NCBI GenBank assembly: GCA_036491755.1
Contig: DASXBJ010000061.1
Coordinates: 1 to 11,954, forward strand
Direction of reading: 5' to 3'
Length of the DNA: 11,954 nt
Origin: DASXBJ01 sp036491755
GTDB lineage: Bacteria > Chloroflexota > Dormibacteria > Dormibacterales > Dormibacteraceae
Made by a program: the position numbers and the translations under genes. This document shows, in pieces, positions 5,585 through 11,954 of the stretch. The notes beneath the pieces are model-generated. The model made no database searches, was not told the origin of the DNA, and worked only from the letters and a program-made list of their open reading frames with translations. Each line of letters opens with the position of its first letter. Positions within the stretch are counted from its first letter, which is position 1.

Positions 5585-6649
5585 ATGGACCGCGGGGGCG
5601 GCATCTCGGCGTTGGCGAAGGTGGCCGCAAGTTTGGCCATTCTGGGGCTCGTGGGATGCGGTCAGCCAACGCCCGTAGGCTCTGGTTCTTCAACCTCGAG
5701 GGTAGCAGCGCCAACGGCAACTGGGGCACTGCCCGCTGCGGCCGCCTCGCCTGAAGCCGGGCGCACTGCCAGCGTGTTCGGCGCCTGCCGGCTTCCGGTG
5801 ATGGCCGGTCGTACCCCAGGCGGGCCACCGGTCGGCTGGTTGGATTTGCCGAAAGGAACGTTCTCGCTCGATCGGTCCAGCCTTGACCTGGCCGGCGCCA
5901 TCACGGTCGCTTGGGATGCGGGAGTTGCAAAGTGGGTTCCAACGTGGCCAAAGGACATTTCGCCAGATGGCAATACATACATTGGTGGGAACGAGATTTT
6001 CGACGCGCGAACAGGTGCGATCGTGCACCAGATCTCGACCCCGAATCAGCTAGGTCTTTCCCCGATCGCCTATACGGCTACCTCGATCTACTTCGTCTCC
6101 GGCGGCATTGATCCGACGGCCGGTCTATGGAAAGCAGATGCTTCCTCTGGAAGGCTGACGCAGGCTTCGTCGGCTGCGGGCAACTGGGAAGTGGCTGACG
6201 ACAGGGCGGCGTGGGGCGTCGCCACGAACGCGAGCAACGTCAGCACCCTCAAGCGTCTAGACCTCTCGACCGGCGTTGTCACCGATCTGTTGCAGTCTGT
6301 CCCGAACTCGCGCACATTTGTGGTTGCGGGCTTCGCTGGATCGGGAGTTCTCGTTGTCACGGACGACGGCAAGCAATCGCTTGTGTTCCTGGTCGTTCAT
6401 CAGGATGGCTCGGTGACGAACGTAGATATTCCGCCGGCGCTGCTTCACGGAGGTGTTGGACCCAACGGCATTCTCCAGGATGGGCCGGCGGTGCTCATGG
6501 TGGCTCGCTACCCCCTGAGCTGGCCGGCGGTTCCCGCCGATCCCCACGGGTCCGGCCTCGCCGCATACGACCCTGTGCACGGCTTGCACCTGGTGGCGAC
6601 CAGCACTCCGGGGGACATGATCTTGCTTGGGCCTTGTATGTCGGAGTAG
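5585..6649 (+). CDS. Secreted lipoprotein, probable beta-propeller-like, unknown function
   Basis: The 354-aa product has a lipoprotein signal: a short N-terminus with a single basic residue (Lys12), hydrophobic residues 13-23 and lipobox L-V-G-C with Cys25. A Ser/Thr/Ala/Pro-rich linker (26-64) follows. The mature part opens with 'ACRLPVMAG' and 'VGWLDLPKGTF', then 'WVPTWPKDISPDGNTYI', a pattern I associate with multi-copy secreted proteins of Chloroflexota/Dormibacterota-type soil bacteria. Repeating short beta segments ('IFDARTGAIV', 'LWKADASSGRLTQ', 'LKRLDLSTGVVTDL') resemble propeller blades. It would be anchored to the outer face of the membrane. No catalytic motif is visible. It is transcribed alone, with a VapC-type remnant directly downstream. 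Secretion is firm; the propeller fold is likely, and function is unknown. Confidence 0.75.
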   Translation: MDRGGGISALAKVAASLAILGLVGCGQPTPVGSGSSTSRVAAPTATGALPAAAASPEAGRTASVFGACRLPVMAGRTPGGPPVGWLDLPKGTFSLDRSSLDLAGAITVAWDAGVAKWVPTWPKDISPDGNTYIGGNEIFDARTGAIVHQISTPNQLGLSPIAYTATSIYFVSGGIDPTAGLWKADASSGRLTQASSAAGNWEVADDRAAWGVATNASNVSTLKRLDLSTGVVTDLLQSVPNSRTFVVAGFAGSGVLVVTDDGKQSLVFLVVHQDGSVTNVDIPPALLHGGVGPNGILQDGPAVLMVARYPLSWPAVPADPHGSGLAAYDPVHGLHLVATSTPGDMILLGPCMSE

Positions 6650-6673
6650 GCCTGCCGCGTTCAAGCTCAATAA

Positions 6674-6796
6674 CCCGACGCCCTGGACCTCGCTTCGGCG
6701 TTGGCGCTGGGAGTCGATCTGGTGGTCACCGCGGATCGGGCGCTGCTAATGGCATCCCAGGCGACCGGGCTCGCCGTCATCGATACCCGGTTCTGA
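6674..6796 (+). pseudogene. C-terminal remnant of a PIN-domain (VapC-type) toxin
   Basis: After an in-frame TAA at 6671-6673, about 40 codons read P-DALDLASALALGVDLVVT, then ADRALLMASQATGLAVIDTR and F, ending at TGA 6794-6796. This is the classic C-terminal third of PIN RNases ('DALHLASAL...D..vTaDr.l..aA...Gl.vi'), including the acidic residues of the last active-site segment. Just upstream, 'AAFKL' (from about 6656) is readable in another frame and fits the residues that normally precede this block, so a frameshift near 6671 is likely. The N-terminal domain with the first catalytic Asp, and any antitoxin, are absent. VapC toxins cleave tRNA or rRNA and are neutralised by a VapB partner. This copy cannot be active and is a scar of past toxin-antitoxin loss. 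Confidence 0.7.
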
Positions 6797-6887
6797 GTTT
6801 TCGAGCTCGGCCAGGCGGTTCGAACAGCGTCCCGCTTGGGCTACCAAAACCGGCGAACTCCATCCAGCGTGCCCTTGCCGCTGCCCT

Positions 6888-7775
6888 CTAGCCCAGCGCT
6901 GCGGCGGCCAGCCTGGCCACCCGTTTGGTGTCGGTGATCGCGTCGATCTCGACGATCCGACCGCCGTTCACGATGAACCCCATCAGCGAGAAGGGCCGCC
7001 CGCCGACCGTCACCAGCACGCCTGCGGCGCCGTTGATCAGCACGGGGACGAGCTCGGAGTCCGGCAGCCGCCCGCCCGTGAACGCAAGGGCCGCGACCGC
7101 GTCTGGGCCGTGCACGACCCCTGGCACCCCGGCATGAGGCCGGCCGAAGTCCGCGCGCAGGATCACGTCCGGGTCCAGCACCGCGACCAGGCGTTCGAAC
7201 TCGCCTGCGCGCGCCGCCGCGAAGAACGCGTCGACCACCTCGCGCTGACGGCGCCGATCCGTGTCCGGCGTGGCCACCCCGGCAACCTTGACGCGCCTTC
7301 GCGCCCGGCTCGCCAGCTGGCGCGCCGCCGCAGGGGTCCGCTCGACCATCGGCGCGATCTCGTCGAACGGGAGCTTGAACACGTCGTGCAGCACGAAGGC
7401 GAGGCGCTCCGCGGGCTGGAGAGTGTCGAGCACGACCAGCAGCGCCAGGCCCACCGAGTCCGCGAGCAGCGCCTCTTCCTCGGGCTGCGTTGAGCTTTCG
7501 AGCGAGATCAGCGGGTCGGGCAGACGGTCGTCGAGCGACTCCTCGCGGTGCGTCCGCCGCGCCCGCAGCATGTTCAAGCAGACACGCGCGGCGATCGTCG
7601 TGAACCAGCCTCGGAGGTTGGCCACCCCAGCGACGTCCGCGCGGCTCGCGCGCATCCAGGTGTCCTGGACGGCGTCATCCGCCTCGGCCAGCGATCCCAG
7701 CATCCGGTAAGCGACCGCCCGCAGGTGCGGGAGCTGCTCCTCGAATCGTTCCGCCAGCCATTTGTTCTCGGTCAT
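6888..7775 (-). CDS. ECF sigma factor, SigJ/ECF41-type with SnoaL-like C-terminal domain
   Basis: The 295-aa product has sigma-70 region 2 at about residues 12-78 ('AYRMLGSLAEADDAVQDTWM', 'LRGWFTTIAARVCLNMLRAR') and region 4 at about 105-163 ('LPFDEIAPMVERTPAAARQL'). An extra domain at about 174-290 has the SnoaL-like layout ending 'NGGRIVEIDAITD'. That tail, with its N/D-GG-K/R motif, marks the ECF41 group that includes mycobacterial SigJ. In characterised members the tail modulates activity instead of a classical anti-sigma factor. It directs RNA polymerase to a small regulon. ATG 7775 is preceded by AGGAGA at a suitable distance. The gene diverges from an NmrA-like oxidoreductase/epimerase, matching the ECF41 habit of sitting beside carboxymuconolactone decarboxylase, oxidoreductase or epimerase genes. 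A matching ECF41-type promoter lies just upstream. Confidence 0.93.
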   Translation of the reverse strand: MTENKWLAERFEEQLPHLRAVAYRMLGSLAEADDAVQDTWMRASRADVAGVANLRGWFTTIAARVCLNMLRARRTHREESLDDRLPDPLISLESSTQPEEEALLADSVGLALLVVLDTLQPAERLAFVLHDVFKLPFDEIAPMVERTPAAARQLASRARRRVKVAGVATPDTDRRRQREVVDAFFAAARAGEFERLVAVLDPDVILRADFGRPHAGVPGVVHGPDAVAALAFTGGRLPDSELVPVLINGAAGVLVTVGGRPFSLMGFIVNGGRIVEIDAITDTKRVARLAAAALG

Positions 7776-7798
7776 CCGTCACATCTCCTGGTCGTGAA

Positions 7799-7817
7799 GT
7801 GTCACCAGGTCAGACAC
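7799..7817. promoter_or_regulatory. Inverted repeat and possible promoter element for the NmrA-like gene
   Basis: GTGTC-N9-GACAC is a perfect 5-bp inverted repeat. Its left half contains TGTCACC (7800-7806) in the forward direction, one base off the ECF41 -35 box. No good CGTC follows 16 bases later (the sequence reads AAGG), so a second, plus-strand ECF41 promoter is only possible. The right half coincides with the -10 of the minus-strand promoter, so a bound regulator could affect both genes. Confidence 0.3.
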
Positions 7818-7839
7818 GAACGAAGGAAACGATGTGACA
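7813..7839 (-). promoter_or_regulatory. Putative ECF41-type autoregulated promoter of the sigma factor gene
   Basis: On the minus strand TGTCACA (7839-7833), 16 bases, then TGTC (7816-7813) differs by one base from the reported ECF41 consensus TGTCACA-N16-CGTC. Transcription would begin about 30 bases before the ATG, leaving room for the AGGAGA ribosome-binding site. This implies positive autoregulation. Confidence 0.65.
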
Positions 7840-7853
7840 AGGAGGCATGAGAA

Positions 7854-8699
7854 ATGAGCGTCGATGGACTGATTCTCGTCACGGGAGGCACGGGCGGGCT
7901 GGGCCGCCGGGTCGTTGAGCGCCTTCGCAGGGCCGGGCGCGAGGTTCGCGTGGCGAGCCGCCACGCGCACTCAACGGCGAACGGGATCGAGTACGTGGTC
8001 GCCGACCTGGCCAAGGACCAGGGAGTTGAGGAGGCGCTCGCGGGCAGCGCGATCGTCGTGCACTGCGCCGGCGTCGGCAAGATCAAAGAGGACACGGCGC
8101 AGGCGCAAAACCTGGTGCGTGCCGCCGAGCGGGCCGGCGTCCACCACCTTCTGTCCATCTCGGTCGTGGGAGCCGACCGGATACCCGTGAAAACGGCGGT
8201 TGACCGGTCGATGTTCGCCTACTTCGCCTCACAGCGGGCGAAAGAGCTTGTGGTGGCGAGCTCGCGTCTGCCCTGGACCAACCTCCGCGCGACGCAGTTC
8301 CATGACGGCTTCATCCTGGAGATGGTGCGGGGGATGTCGAAGCTGCCGGTCGTGCCCATCCCAGCTGGCTTCCGCTTCCAGCCGATCGACACAGACGAGG
8401 TGGCCGACAGCCTTGTGCAGCTCGCGCTGGGCGTGCCGGCCGGCCAGGCGCCCGACATCGCCGGGCCGAAGATCTACGACGCGGACTACCTGTTCCGGAC
8501 CTACCTGGAGGCCGCCGGAAAGCGACGAGCCCTGGTTCGCCTCCGGATGCCGGGCGAGGCCGCGGCGGCGATTCGCAGCGGCGCCAACCTATCGCCCAGC
8601 CGGGCGGTCGGCGTCCGCACCTGGGAGGCCTTCCTGGCGGCGGAGGTCGGCTCGCCCGCGCGGCGCGCGGCGGTGGCTCGCTCGTCGGGGCCCCCTTGA
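7854..8699 (+). CDS. NmrA-like NAD(P)-binding atypical SDR (oxidoreductase/epimerase family)
   Basis: The 281-aa product begins with a Rossmann fold: 'LILVTGGTGGLGRRVVERLR', with the dinucleotide-binding G11-G-T-G-G-L-G17. 'VRVASR' ends the second strand, 'IVVHCAGVGK' the fourth, and 'LLSISVVGADR' follows. The usual SDR YxxxK is replaced by the layout of atypical SDRs (NmrA/HSCARG-like): 'FAYFASQRAKELVVASSRLP', 'WTNLRATQFHDGF' and 'FRFQPIDTDEVAD'. Such proteins bind NAD(P)(H) as redox sensors or act on small molecules; the substrate is unknown. A strong AAGGAGG (7839-7845) stands eight bases before the ATG. It diverges from the ECF41-type sigma factor and is its most likely target, as an oxidoreductase/epimerase of the COE set. 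It ends before a hairpin shared with the convergent VOC gene. Confidence 0.88.
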   Translation: MSVDGLILVTGGTGGLGRRVVERLRRAGREVRVASRHAHSTANGIEYVVADLAKDQGVEEALAGSAIVVHCAGVGKIKEDTAQAQNLVRAAERAGVHHLLSISVVGADRIPVKTAVDRSMFAYFASQRAKELVVASSRLPWTNLRATQFHDGFILEMVRGMSKLPVVPIPAGFRFQPIDTDEVADSLVQLALGVPAGQAPDIAGPKIYDADYLFRTYLEAAGKRRALVRLRMPGEAAAAIRSGANLSPSRAVGVRTWEAFLAAEVGSPARRAAVARSSGPP

Positions 8700-8749
8700 G
8701 GGCTGAGGCAATCAGGAAGCAAATATCCCCGGTCCAAGCCCAACGCGCG

Positions 8750-8784
8750 CCGGCCCACTGCTCGCCGCCTCGCTGGCGGGCCGG
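8750..8784. terminator. GC-rich hairpin between convergent genes
   Basis: CCGGCCC (8750-8756) pairs with GGGCCGG (8778-8784). An inner CGCC/GGCG pairing offers an alternative or extended stem. It lies midway between the NmrA-like gene and the VOC gene, so it could end transcription from both sides. No T-run follows on either strand. Confidence 0.4.
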
Positions 8785-8801
8785 TTGAGGCCGACCGGGG
8801 G

Positions 8802-9230
8802 CTAGCTCTTGGCGGCGGCCACGTTCGGCTGGTTGATCCTCAGCATGTTGCCGGACGGGTCGCGGAAGGCGCAGTCCCGGACGCCGTAGGGCTGGTCCAT
8901 CGGTTCCTGGAGGACCTCGGCGCCTGCCGCGCGGACCCTCTCGAAGGTGGCATCGCAGTCGTCGCTCGTGAAGATCACGGCCCTCAGGCTGCCCTTGGCC
9001 AGCAACTCCGACATCGCCCTTTTATCGGCGGGTGAGGCGTCGGGGTTGGCCGCAGGTGGCTCGAGCACGATGTTGATGTCGGGCTGCGACGGAGAGCCGA
9101 CGGTGACCCAGCGCATGCCCTCGTATTTCACGTCGTTGCGCACCTCGAGCCCGAGGGCGTCGCGGTAGAAGGCGAGGGCTTCGTCATGGTCGTGGACGGT
9201 GATGAAGCAGGTCGACAACTTCAGTTCCAT
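8802..9230 (-). CDS. VOC-superfamily (glyoxalase/bleomycin-resistance fold) protein
   Basis: From ATG 9230 the product is 142 aa and starts MELKLSTCFITVHDHDEALA, the usual first strand and helix of VOC proteins. 'FYRDALGLEVRNDV' follows, with 'INIVLEPP' in the middle and 'YGVRDCAFRDPSGNMLRI' at the end. Two beta-alpha-beta-beta-beta modules are present, giving one full fold that would dimerise. The last position usually filled by a metal-binding Glu is Gln ('RINQ'), common in the non-glyoxalase-I members with 'RD.AFRDP.GN'. The reaction or ligand is unknown. An ATG at 9248 would add six residues and overlap the upstream regulator gene by eight bases. The 9230 start fits family starts better, though neither has a strong ribosome site. 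It is almost certainly co-transcribed with the AraC-type gene. Confidence 0.88.
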   Translation of the reverse strand: MELKLSTCFITVHDHDEALAFYRDALGLEVRNDVKYEGMRWVTVGSPSQPDINIVLEPPAANPDASPADKRAMSELLAKGSLRAVIFTSDDCDATFERVRAAGAEVLQEPMDQPYGVRDCAFRDPSGNMLRINQPNVAAAKS

Positions 9231-9240
9231 GCCGCCCACG

Positions 9241-9660
9241 TTAGGCATGCGCTGAGGATTTTGCTTCTTCGTTCCTGACCGGTCTGGTCATGACCATGGC
9301 GATGCACGCCGGGATGGCGGCGCTTTCCTCGTGGCTGCGTCCCCTGTAGGCGCTCGGGCTCTCGCCCACGAGCTCGGTGAACCTCGAGCTGAACGACCCC
9401 AGCGAGGTACAACCGACGGCGAAGCAGACGTCGGTGACGCTCATGTCGCCGCGCCTCAGCAGGGTCTTGGCGCGCTCGATCCGCCTGGTCATCAGGTGGC
9501 TGTACGGGCTCTCGCCGAAGGCCTCGCGGAAGCTCCGGGAGAAGTGCCCTGAGGACATGAAGGCCCTCTGCGCCAGGGCCGGTACGTCGAGCGGCTGGGC
9601 GTAGTCGCGATCCATCTGGTCTCGCGCCCGCCGGAGCCGCACGAGGTCGGAGATCCTCAC
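9241..9660 (-). CDS. Short AraC-family transcriptional regulator
   Basis: The 139-aa product consists almost only of the AraC DNA-binding domain. Helix-turn-helix 1 is at about residues 26-48 ('VPALAQRAFMSSGHFSRSFR') and helix-turn-helix 2 at 74-98 ('SVTDVCFAVGCTSLGSFSSR'). The family end signature 'FTELVGESPSAYR' follows at 94-106. 'GESPYSHLMTRRIERAKTLL' is the linker helix between them. No ligand-binding domain precedes the HTHs. About 30 C-terminal residues (EESAAIPACIAMVM...) are outside the domain. It lies directly upstream of the VOC gene and is transcribed with it, a recurrent pair in soil bacteria in which the regulator probably controls its own operon. The 9661-9844 gap to the divergent hydrolase probably holds promoters for both directions, but no clear operator was found. 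Confidence 0.92.
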   Translation of the reverse strand: MRISDLVRLRRARDQMDRDYAQPLDVPALAQRAFMSSGHFSRSFREAFGESPYSHLMTRRIERAKTLLRRGDMSVTDVCFAVGCTSLGSFSSRFTELVGESPSAYRGRSHEESAAIPACIAMVMTRPVRNEEAKSSAHA

Positions 9661-9844
9661 GTGGCCAATATCGCACGCTGGCGGCTGACGCCGGCGGCGC
9701 GTACCTTCAGGGGAAGTCTCCCGAGCTCAGACCGTGTGGGCGCACTGTGAGCGACCGCCGGCGAAAACTGCGGGGCGGGCGATGAGTTCCAGGCGGCGTG
9801 GTCGTCTGATTCAGTGAACACCAACACAGATGGAGGAAAGACCG

Positions 9845-10702
9845 ATGACCACCAAGAACGGCTACATCGAGGCGAACGGCATCAACTACTACTACGAGGT
9901 CCATGGGAAGGGAGAGCCGCTGCTCCTGCTGCATGGCGGACTCGGCTCCATCGACATGTTCGGACCCTTGCTCGCCACGCTCGCGGAGGGGCGAGAGGTC
10001 ATCGCAGTCGACCTCCACGGGCACGGCCGCACAGCGCTCGGCGACCGGAGCGTGAGCATCGTCGACATCGGCGACGACATGGCCGTGATCGTGCGCAGGC
10101 TTGGTCACAAGCAGGTGGACGCCATGGGCTACTCCTTCGGTGGGGGGGTGGCTTTCCGGTTGGCCGTCCAGCACCCGGAGATGGTCCGCCGCCTGGTGAT
10201 CGTGTCCGCGGGCTTCTCCACGGAGGGCTTCCACGCCGAGATGCGGCCGATGCAGGGCCAGCTCAGCGCGGCCTCCGCCGAGTTCATGAAGGACACCCCG
10301 ATGTACACGTCCTACGCCGCCGTCGCGCCGCACCCCGAGGACTTCCCGAAGCTGCTCGACCGCATGGGTGAATTCATGCGCGAGGCCTACGACTTCTCGG
10401 AAGACGCCAAGAAGCTGAAGATGCCCGTGATGCTCGTCTTCGGCGACAGCGACATGTTCACCACGCCGCACGTCGCCGAGTTCTACAACCTGATCGGGGG
10501 CAACGTGCGCGACGCCGGCTGGCAGCGCGAGAACATGTCACAGAACCGGCTCGCCATCCTGCCGGACAGCACGCACTACGACATCTTCGTCAACCCCGAA
10601 TTGGCCCGGACCGCGCTGGCCTTCCTCAACGGGCAGAGCAGGACGCAGAGCTGGGGGCAACAGATCGGTGAACCGGCGGGAAAGTCCAGCTCGGGCGCGT
10701 AA
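9845..10702 (+). CDS. Alpha/beta-fold hydrolase
   Basis: From ATG 9845, preceded by GGAGGAA at a six-base spacing, the product is 285 aa. An ATG at 9830 lies before that ribosome site and is not preferred. The fold's landmarks are clear: oxyanion-hole 'LLLLHGGLGS' (26-35), 'VIAVDLHGHGRT' (52-63), nucleophile elbow G-Y-S97-F-G-G, the acid in 'VMLVFGDSDMFT' (Asp201 or Asp203) and catalytic His244 in 'PDSTHYDIF'. These make up a complete Ser-Asp-His triad. The enzyme is cytosolic, with no signal peptide. The substrate cannot be told; esterases, C-C hydrolases and cofactor-free haloperoxidase-like proteins share this layout. The last about 22 residues (SRTQSWGQQIGEPAGKSSSGA) extend beyond the fold. 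It diverges from the AraC-type regulator, which might also control it. Confidence 0.92.
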   Translation: MTTKNGYIEANGINYYYEVHGKGEPLLLLHGGLGSIDMFGPLLATLAEGREVIAVDLHGHGRTALGDRSVSIVDIGDDMAVIVRRLGHKQVDAMGYSFGGGVAFRLAVQHPEMVRRLVIVSAGFSTEGFHAEMRPMQGQLSAASAEFMKDTPMYTSYAAVAPHPEDFPKLLDRMGEFMREAYDFSEDAKKLKMPVMLVFGDSDMFTTPHVAEFYNLIGGNVRDAGWQRENMSQNRLAILPDSTHYDIFVNPELARTALAFLNGQSRTQSWGQQIGEPAGKSSSGA

Positions 10703-10829
10703 TCACGCGCGACCGCAATCCCGCCGCCCAGTGGGGTGACCGTGTAGTAGCTTCATTCGTCGTATGTACCGGCAACGGCAAGCGTCGACGAGCGTCCGGC
10801 TGAGGACGTTTCCACCCGCCGCAGCGTAG

Positions 10830-11954
10830 GTGGCAGCCCTTCAGAGCCGCGATCGCCGCCCGCTTGCCGTCTCCGCCGTCGTCGCGGTGGTCATAGTCGC
10901 GGCGCTTGGCCTCGCCCAGCGGATTCCGTCTAGCCAGTGCAATTCGATTCTCATCGCTTCCTCCAACGAGAAATCCGACCTACTGGCCTCGCTGGCGACT
11001 GCCTACTCGAGCTCCCACGGGACGCCTGGTTGCGGACCCATCGTCTCTGTGGAGCGCGTGGCTTCAGGGGATGCCGAGCGCATGCTCGCCGCGGGCTGGC
11101 CAGGCGCCGGGCGCCCGGACGTTTGGGCACCGCAGGCGACGACCTGGGTGAGCTTGCTCAGCTACCAGCTCGATGCGGCGAAAGAGACCCAGATCGTGCC
11201 CGGCACTCCTTCGCCGTCGATCGCGAACTCGCCGCTGATCGTGGCCATGCCGCGGCCCATGGCGATGGCTCTCGGCTGGCCGCAGCATCAGCCAAGTTGG
11301 AAAGAGCTGATCGCATTGGCTGAGAACCCCCGAGGCTGGGCTGCGGTCGGACAGCCCCAGTGGGGGGCCTTTCGTCTGGGCAAGACTGACCCGACGACAT
11401 CGACCTCTTGAGTCCACGCCCTGATCGCGGCCTACTACGCCGCGACGGGCAAGTCATCAAACCTGACGGATTCCGATGTGGCAGCGGCGGGCCCGTTCGT
11501 GGCTGCCCTCGAGCGCAGCGTCAGCCACTATGCCAACACCGCCGACACATTTCTGCGGAAGGTGAGCGCCGCCGACGACAACGGCCAAGCCCTTTCCTAC
11601 ATCTCGGCTGTCACGATCGAAGAGCAGGAGCTTTGGTCGTACAACCAGGGCGACTACAGGATCCCGAGTCTTGTGCCGCACATCCCGCTGGCCGCGATCT
11701 ACCCGGCCGACGGCACACTGACGGCGGATCATCCATACGTCGTGCTGCGCGCCTCATGGGTGGGGTCCGAGAAGCGTCGGATCGCAAACGACTTTCTGCA
11801 GTGGCTGCTCGCAGCTCCGCAGCAGAATCGCTTCGCCATGGCGGGCTTTCGGGATGGCCGCGGGACAGCCTCTGGGCCGTTGTCCAACGACACCGACGTC
11901 CTTGCGGACCAGCCGGCGCTCGAGCTCAGACTGCCGGCCCCGGCCATCCTCAGG
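10830..11954 (+). pseudogene. Substrate-binding (probably VWA-linked) protein interrupted by an in-frame TGA, runs off the window
   Basis: The frame starts at GTG 10830. It has one membrane/signal segment (about residues 11-29), then 'ILIASSNEKSDLLASLATAY', 'GWPGAGRPDVWAPQATTWV', 'NSPLIVAMPRPMAMALGWP' and 'GAFRLGKTDPTTSTS'. This is the layout of type-2 solute-binding proteins that in Actinomycetota and Chloroflexota relatives often carry a C-terminal VWA domain. TGA at 11409-11411 stops it after 193 residues. The same frame then continues without a stop for 181 codons to the window edge ('HALIAAYYAATGKSS', 'ALSYISAVTIEEQELWSYNQ', 'FLQWLLAAP'). Related proteins have Gly at the stop (TSTSGL), so GGA to TGA is the simplest change. 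Cys37 and Cys68 may form a disulfide. The likely role is an extracytoplasmic binding or adhesion protein. A sequencing error would make it an intact gene. Confidence 0.8.

Noticed and set aside
5344..5754. 136-codon forward frame before and into the lipoprotein gene
   Set aside because: It overlaps the start and signal peptide of the lipoprotein in another frame, has no recognisable motif, and its codon pattern looks like a shadow.
6211..6891. 226-codon forward frame across the end of the lipoprotein
   Set aside because: It is an Arg/Gly/Ser-rich shadow of the lipoprotein frame that runs on by chance through the VapC remnant.
9707..10471. 254-codon reverse frame opposite the alpha/beta hydrolase
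   Set aside because: It is rich in His, Arg and Val of the kind seen antisense to GC-rich genes, and the forward strand encodes a complete hydrolase triad.
11409..11411. TGA read as glycine (alternative genetic code)
   Set aside because: Several intact genes in the window end with TGA at the right place, for example 956-958, 2835-2837 and 8697-8699, and the composition does not resemble the small-genome lineages using that code.
1..11954. CRISPR array or insertion-sequence ends
   Set aside because: No regularly spaced repeats, no transposase frame and no terminal inverted repeats with target duplications were seen.

Overview
The window is a stretch of high-GC chromosome from an environmental, probably soil, bacterium. 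Several proteins have the style of the Chloroflexota / Candidatus Dormibacterota / Actinomycetota part of the tree: a lipoprotein with a 'CRLPV...GWLDLP' start, a substrate-binding protein of the type that usually carries a VWA domain, and a SigJ-like ECF sigma factor with a SnoaL tail. That placement is inference from protein style. No rRNA or other phylogenetic marker is present.

Layout. 1-958: C-terminal part of a polytopic membrane glycosyltransferase (GT39/PMT-like). 968-1135 (minus): possible 55-aa cysteine-containing protein. 1252-1593 (minus): pterin-4a-carbinolamine dehydratase, divergent from tRNA-Val(CAC). 1813-1886: tRNA-Glu(CTC). 1868-4570: a small integrated element. It begins in the 3' end of tRNA-Glu, ends at a 17-bp direct repeat of that end, and is visibly less GC-rich in its middle. 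It holds a decayed serine recombinase reading antisense into the tRNA, a small membrane protein and a 514-aa protein with a TIGR02391/Hypoth_Ymh-type domain carrying an RNPKAH (HEPN-like) motif. A third, partial copy of the repeat spans the start codon of the 514-aa gene, so the element may be composite. 4623-5225: a possible ADP-ribosyltransferase-fold protein just outside the right repeat. 5585-6649: secreted lipoprotein. 6674-6796: remnant of a PIN-domain (VapC-type) toxin.

6888-8699 is a regulatory pair. An ECF41/SigJ-type sigma factor (minus) and an NmrA-like NAD(P)-binding protein (plus) diverge from a 78-bp region. That region contains TGTCACA-N16-TGTC, one base from the ECF41 promoter consensus. 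8802-9660 (minus) is a short AraC-type regulator overlapping or abutting a VOC/glyoxalase-fold protein. 9845-10702 is an alpha/beta hydrolase. 10830-11954 is a substrate-binding protein interrupted by one in-frame TGA and running off the window.

The sigma factor/NmrA pair and the AraC/VOC pair look like small stress- or metabolite-responsive units. The tRNA-Glu element, with its HEPN-like protein, membrane protein and neighbouring ART-like protein, is the best candidate for an uncharacterised accessory (possibly defence) locus. Two toxin-like relics or genes (VapC remnant, ART-like) lie just downstream of it.
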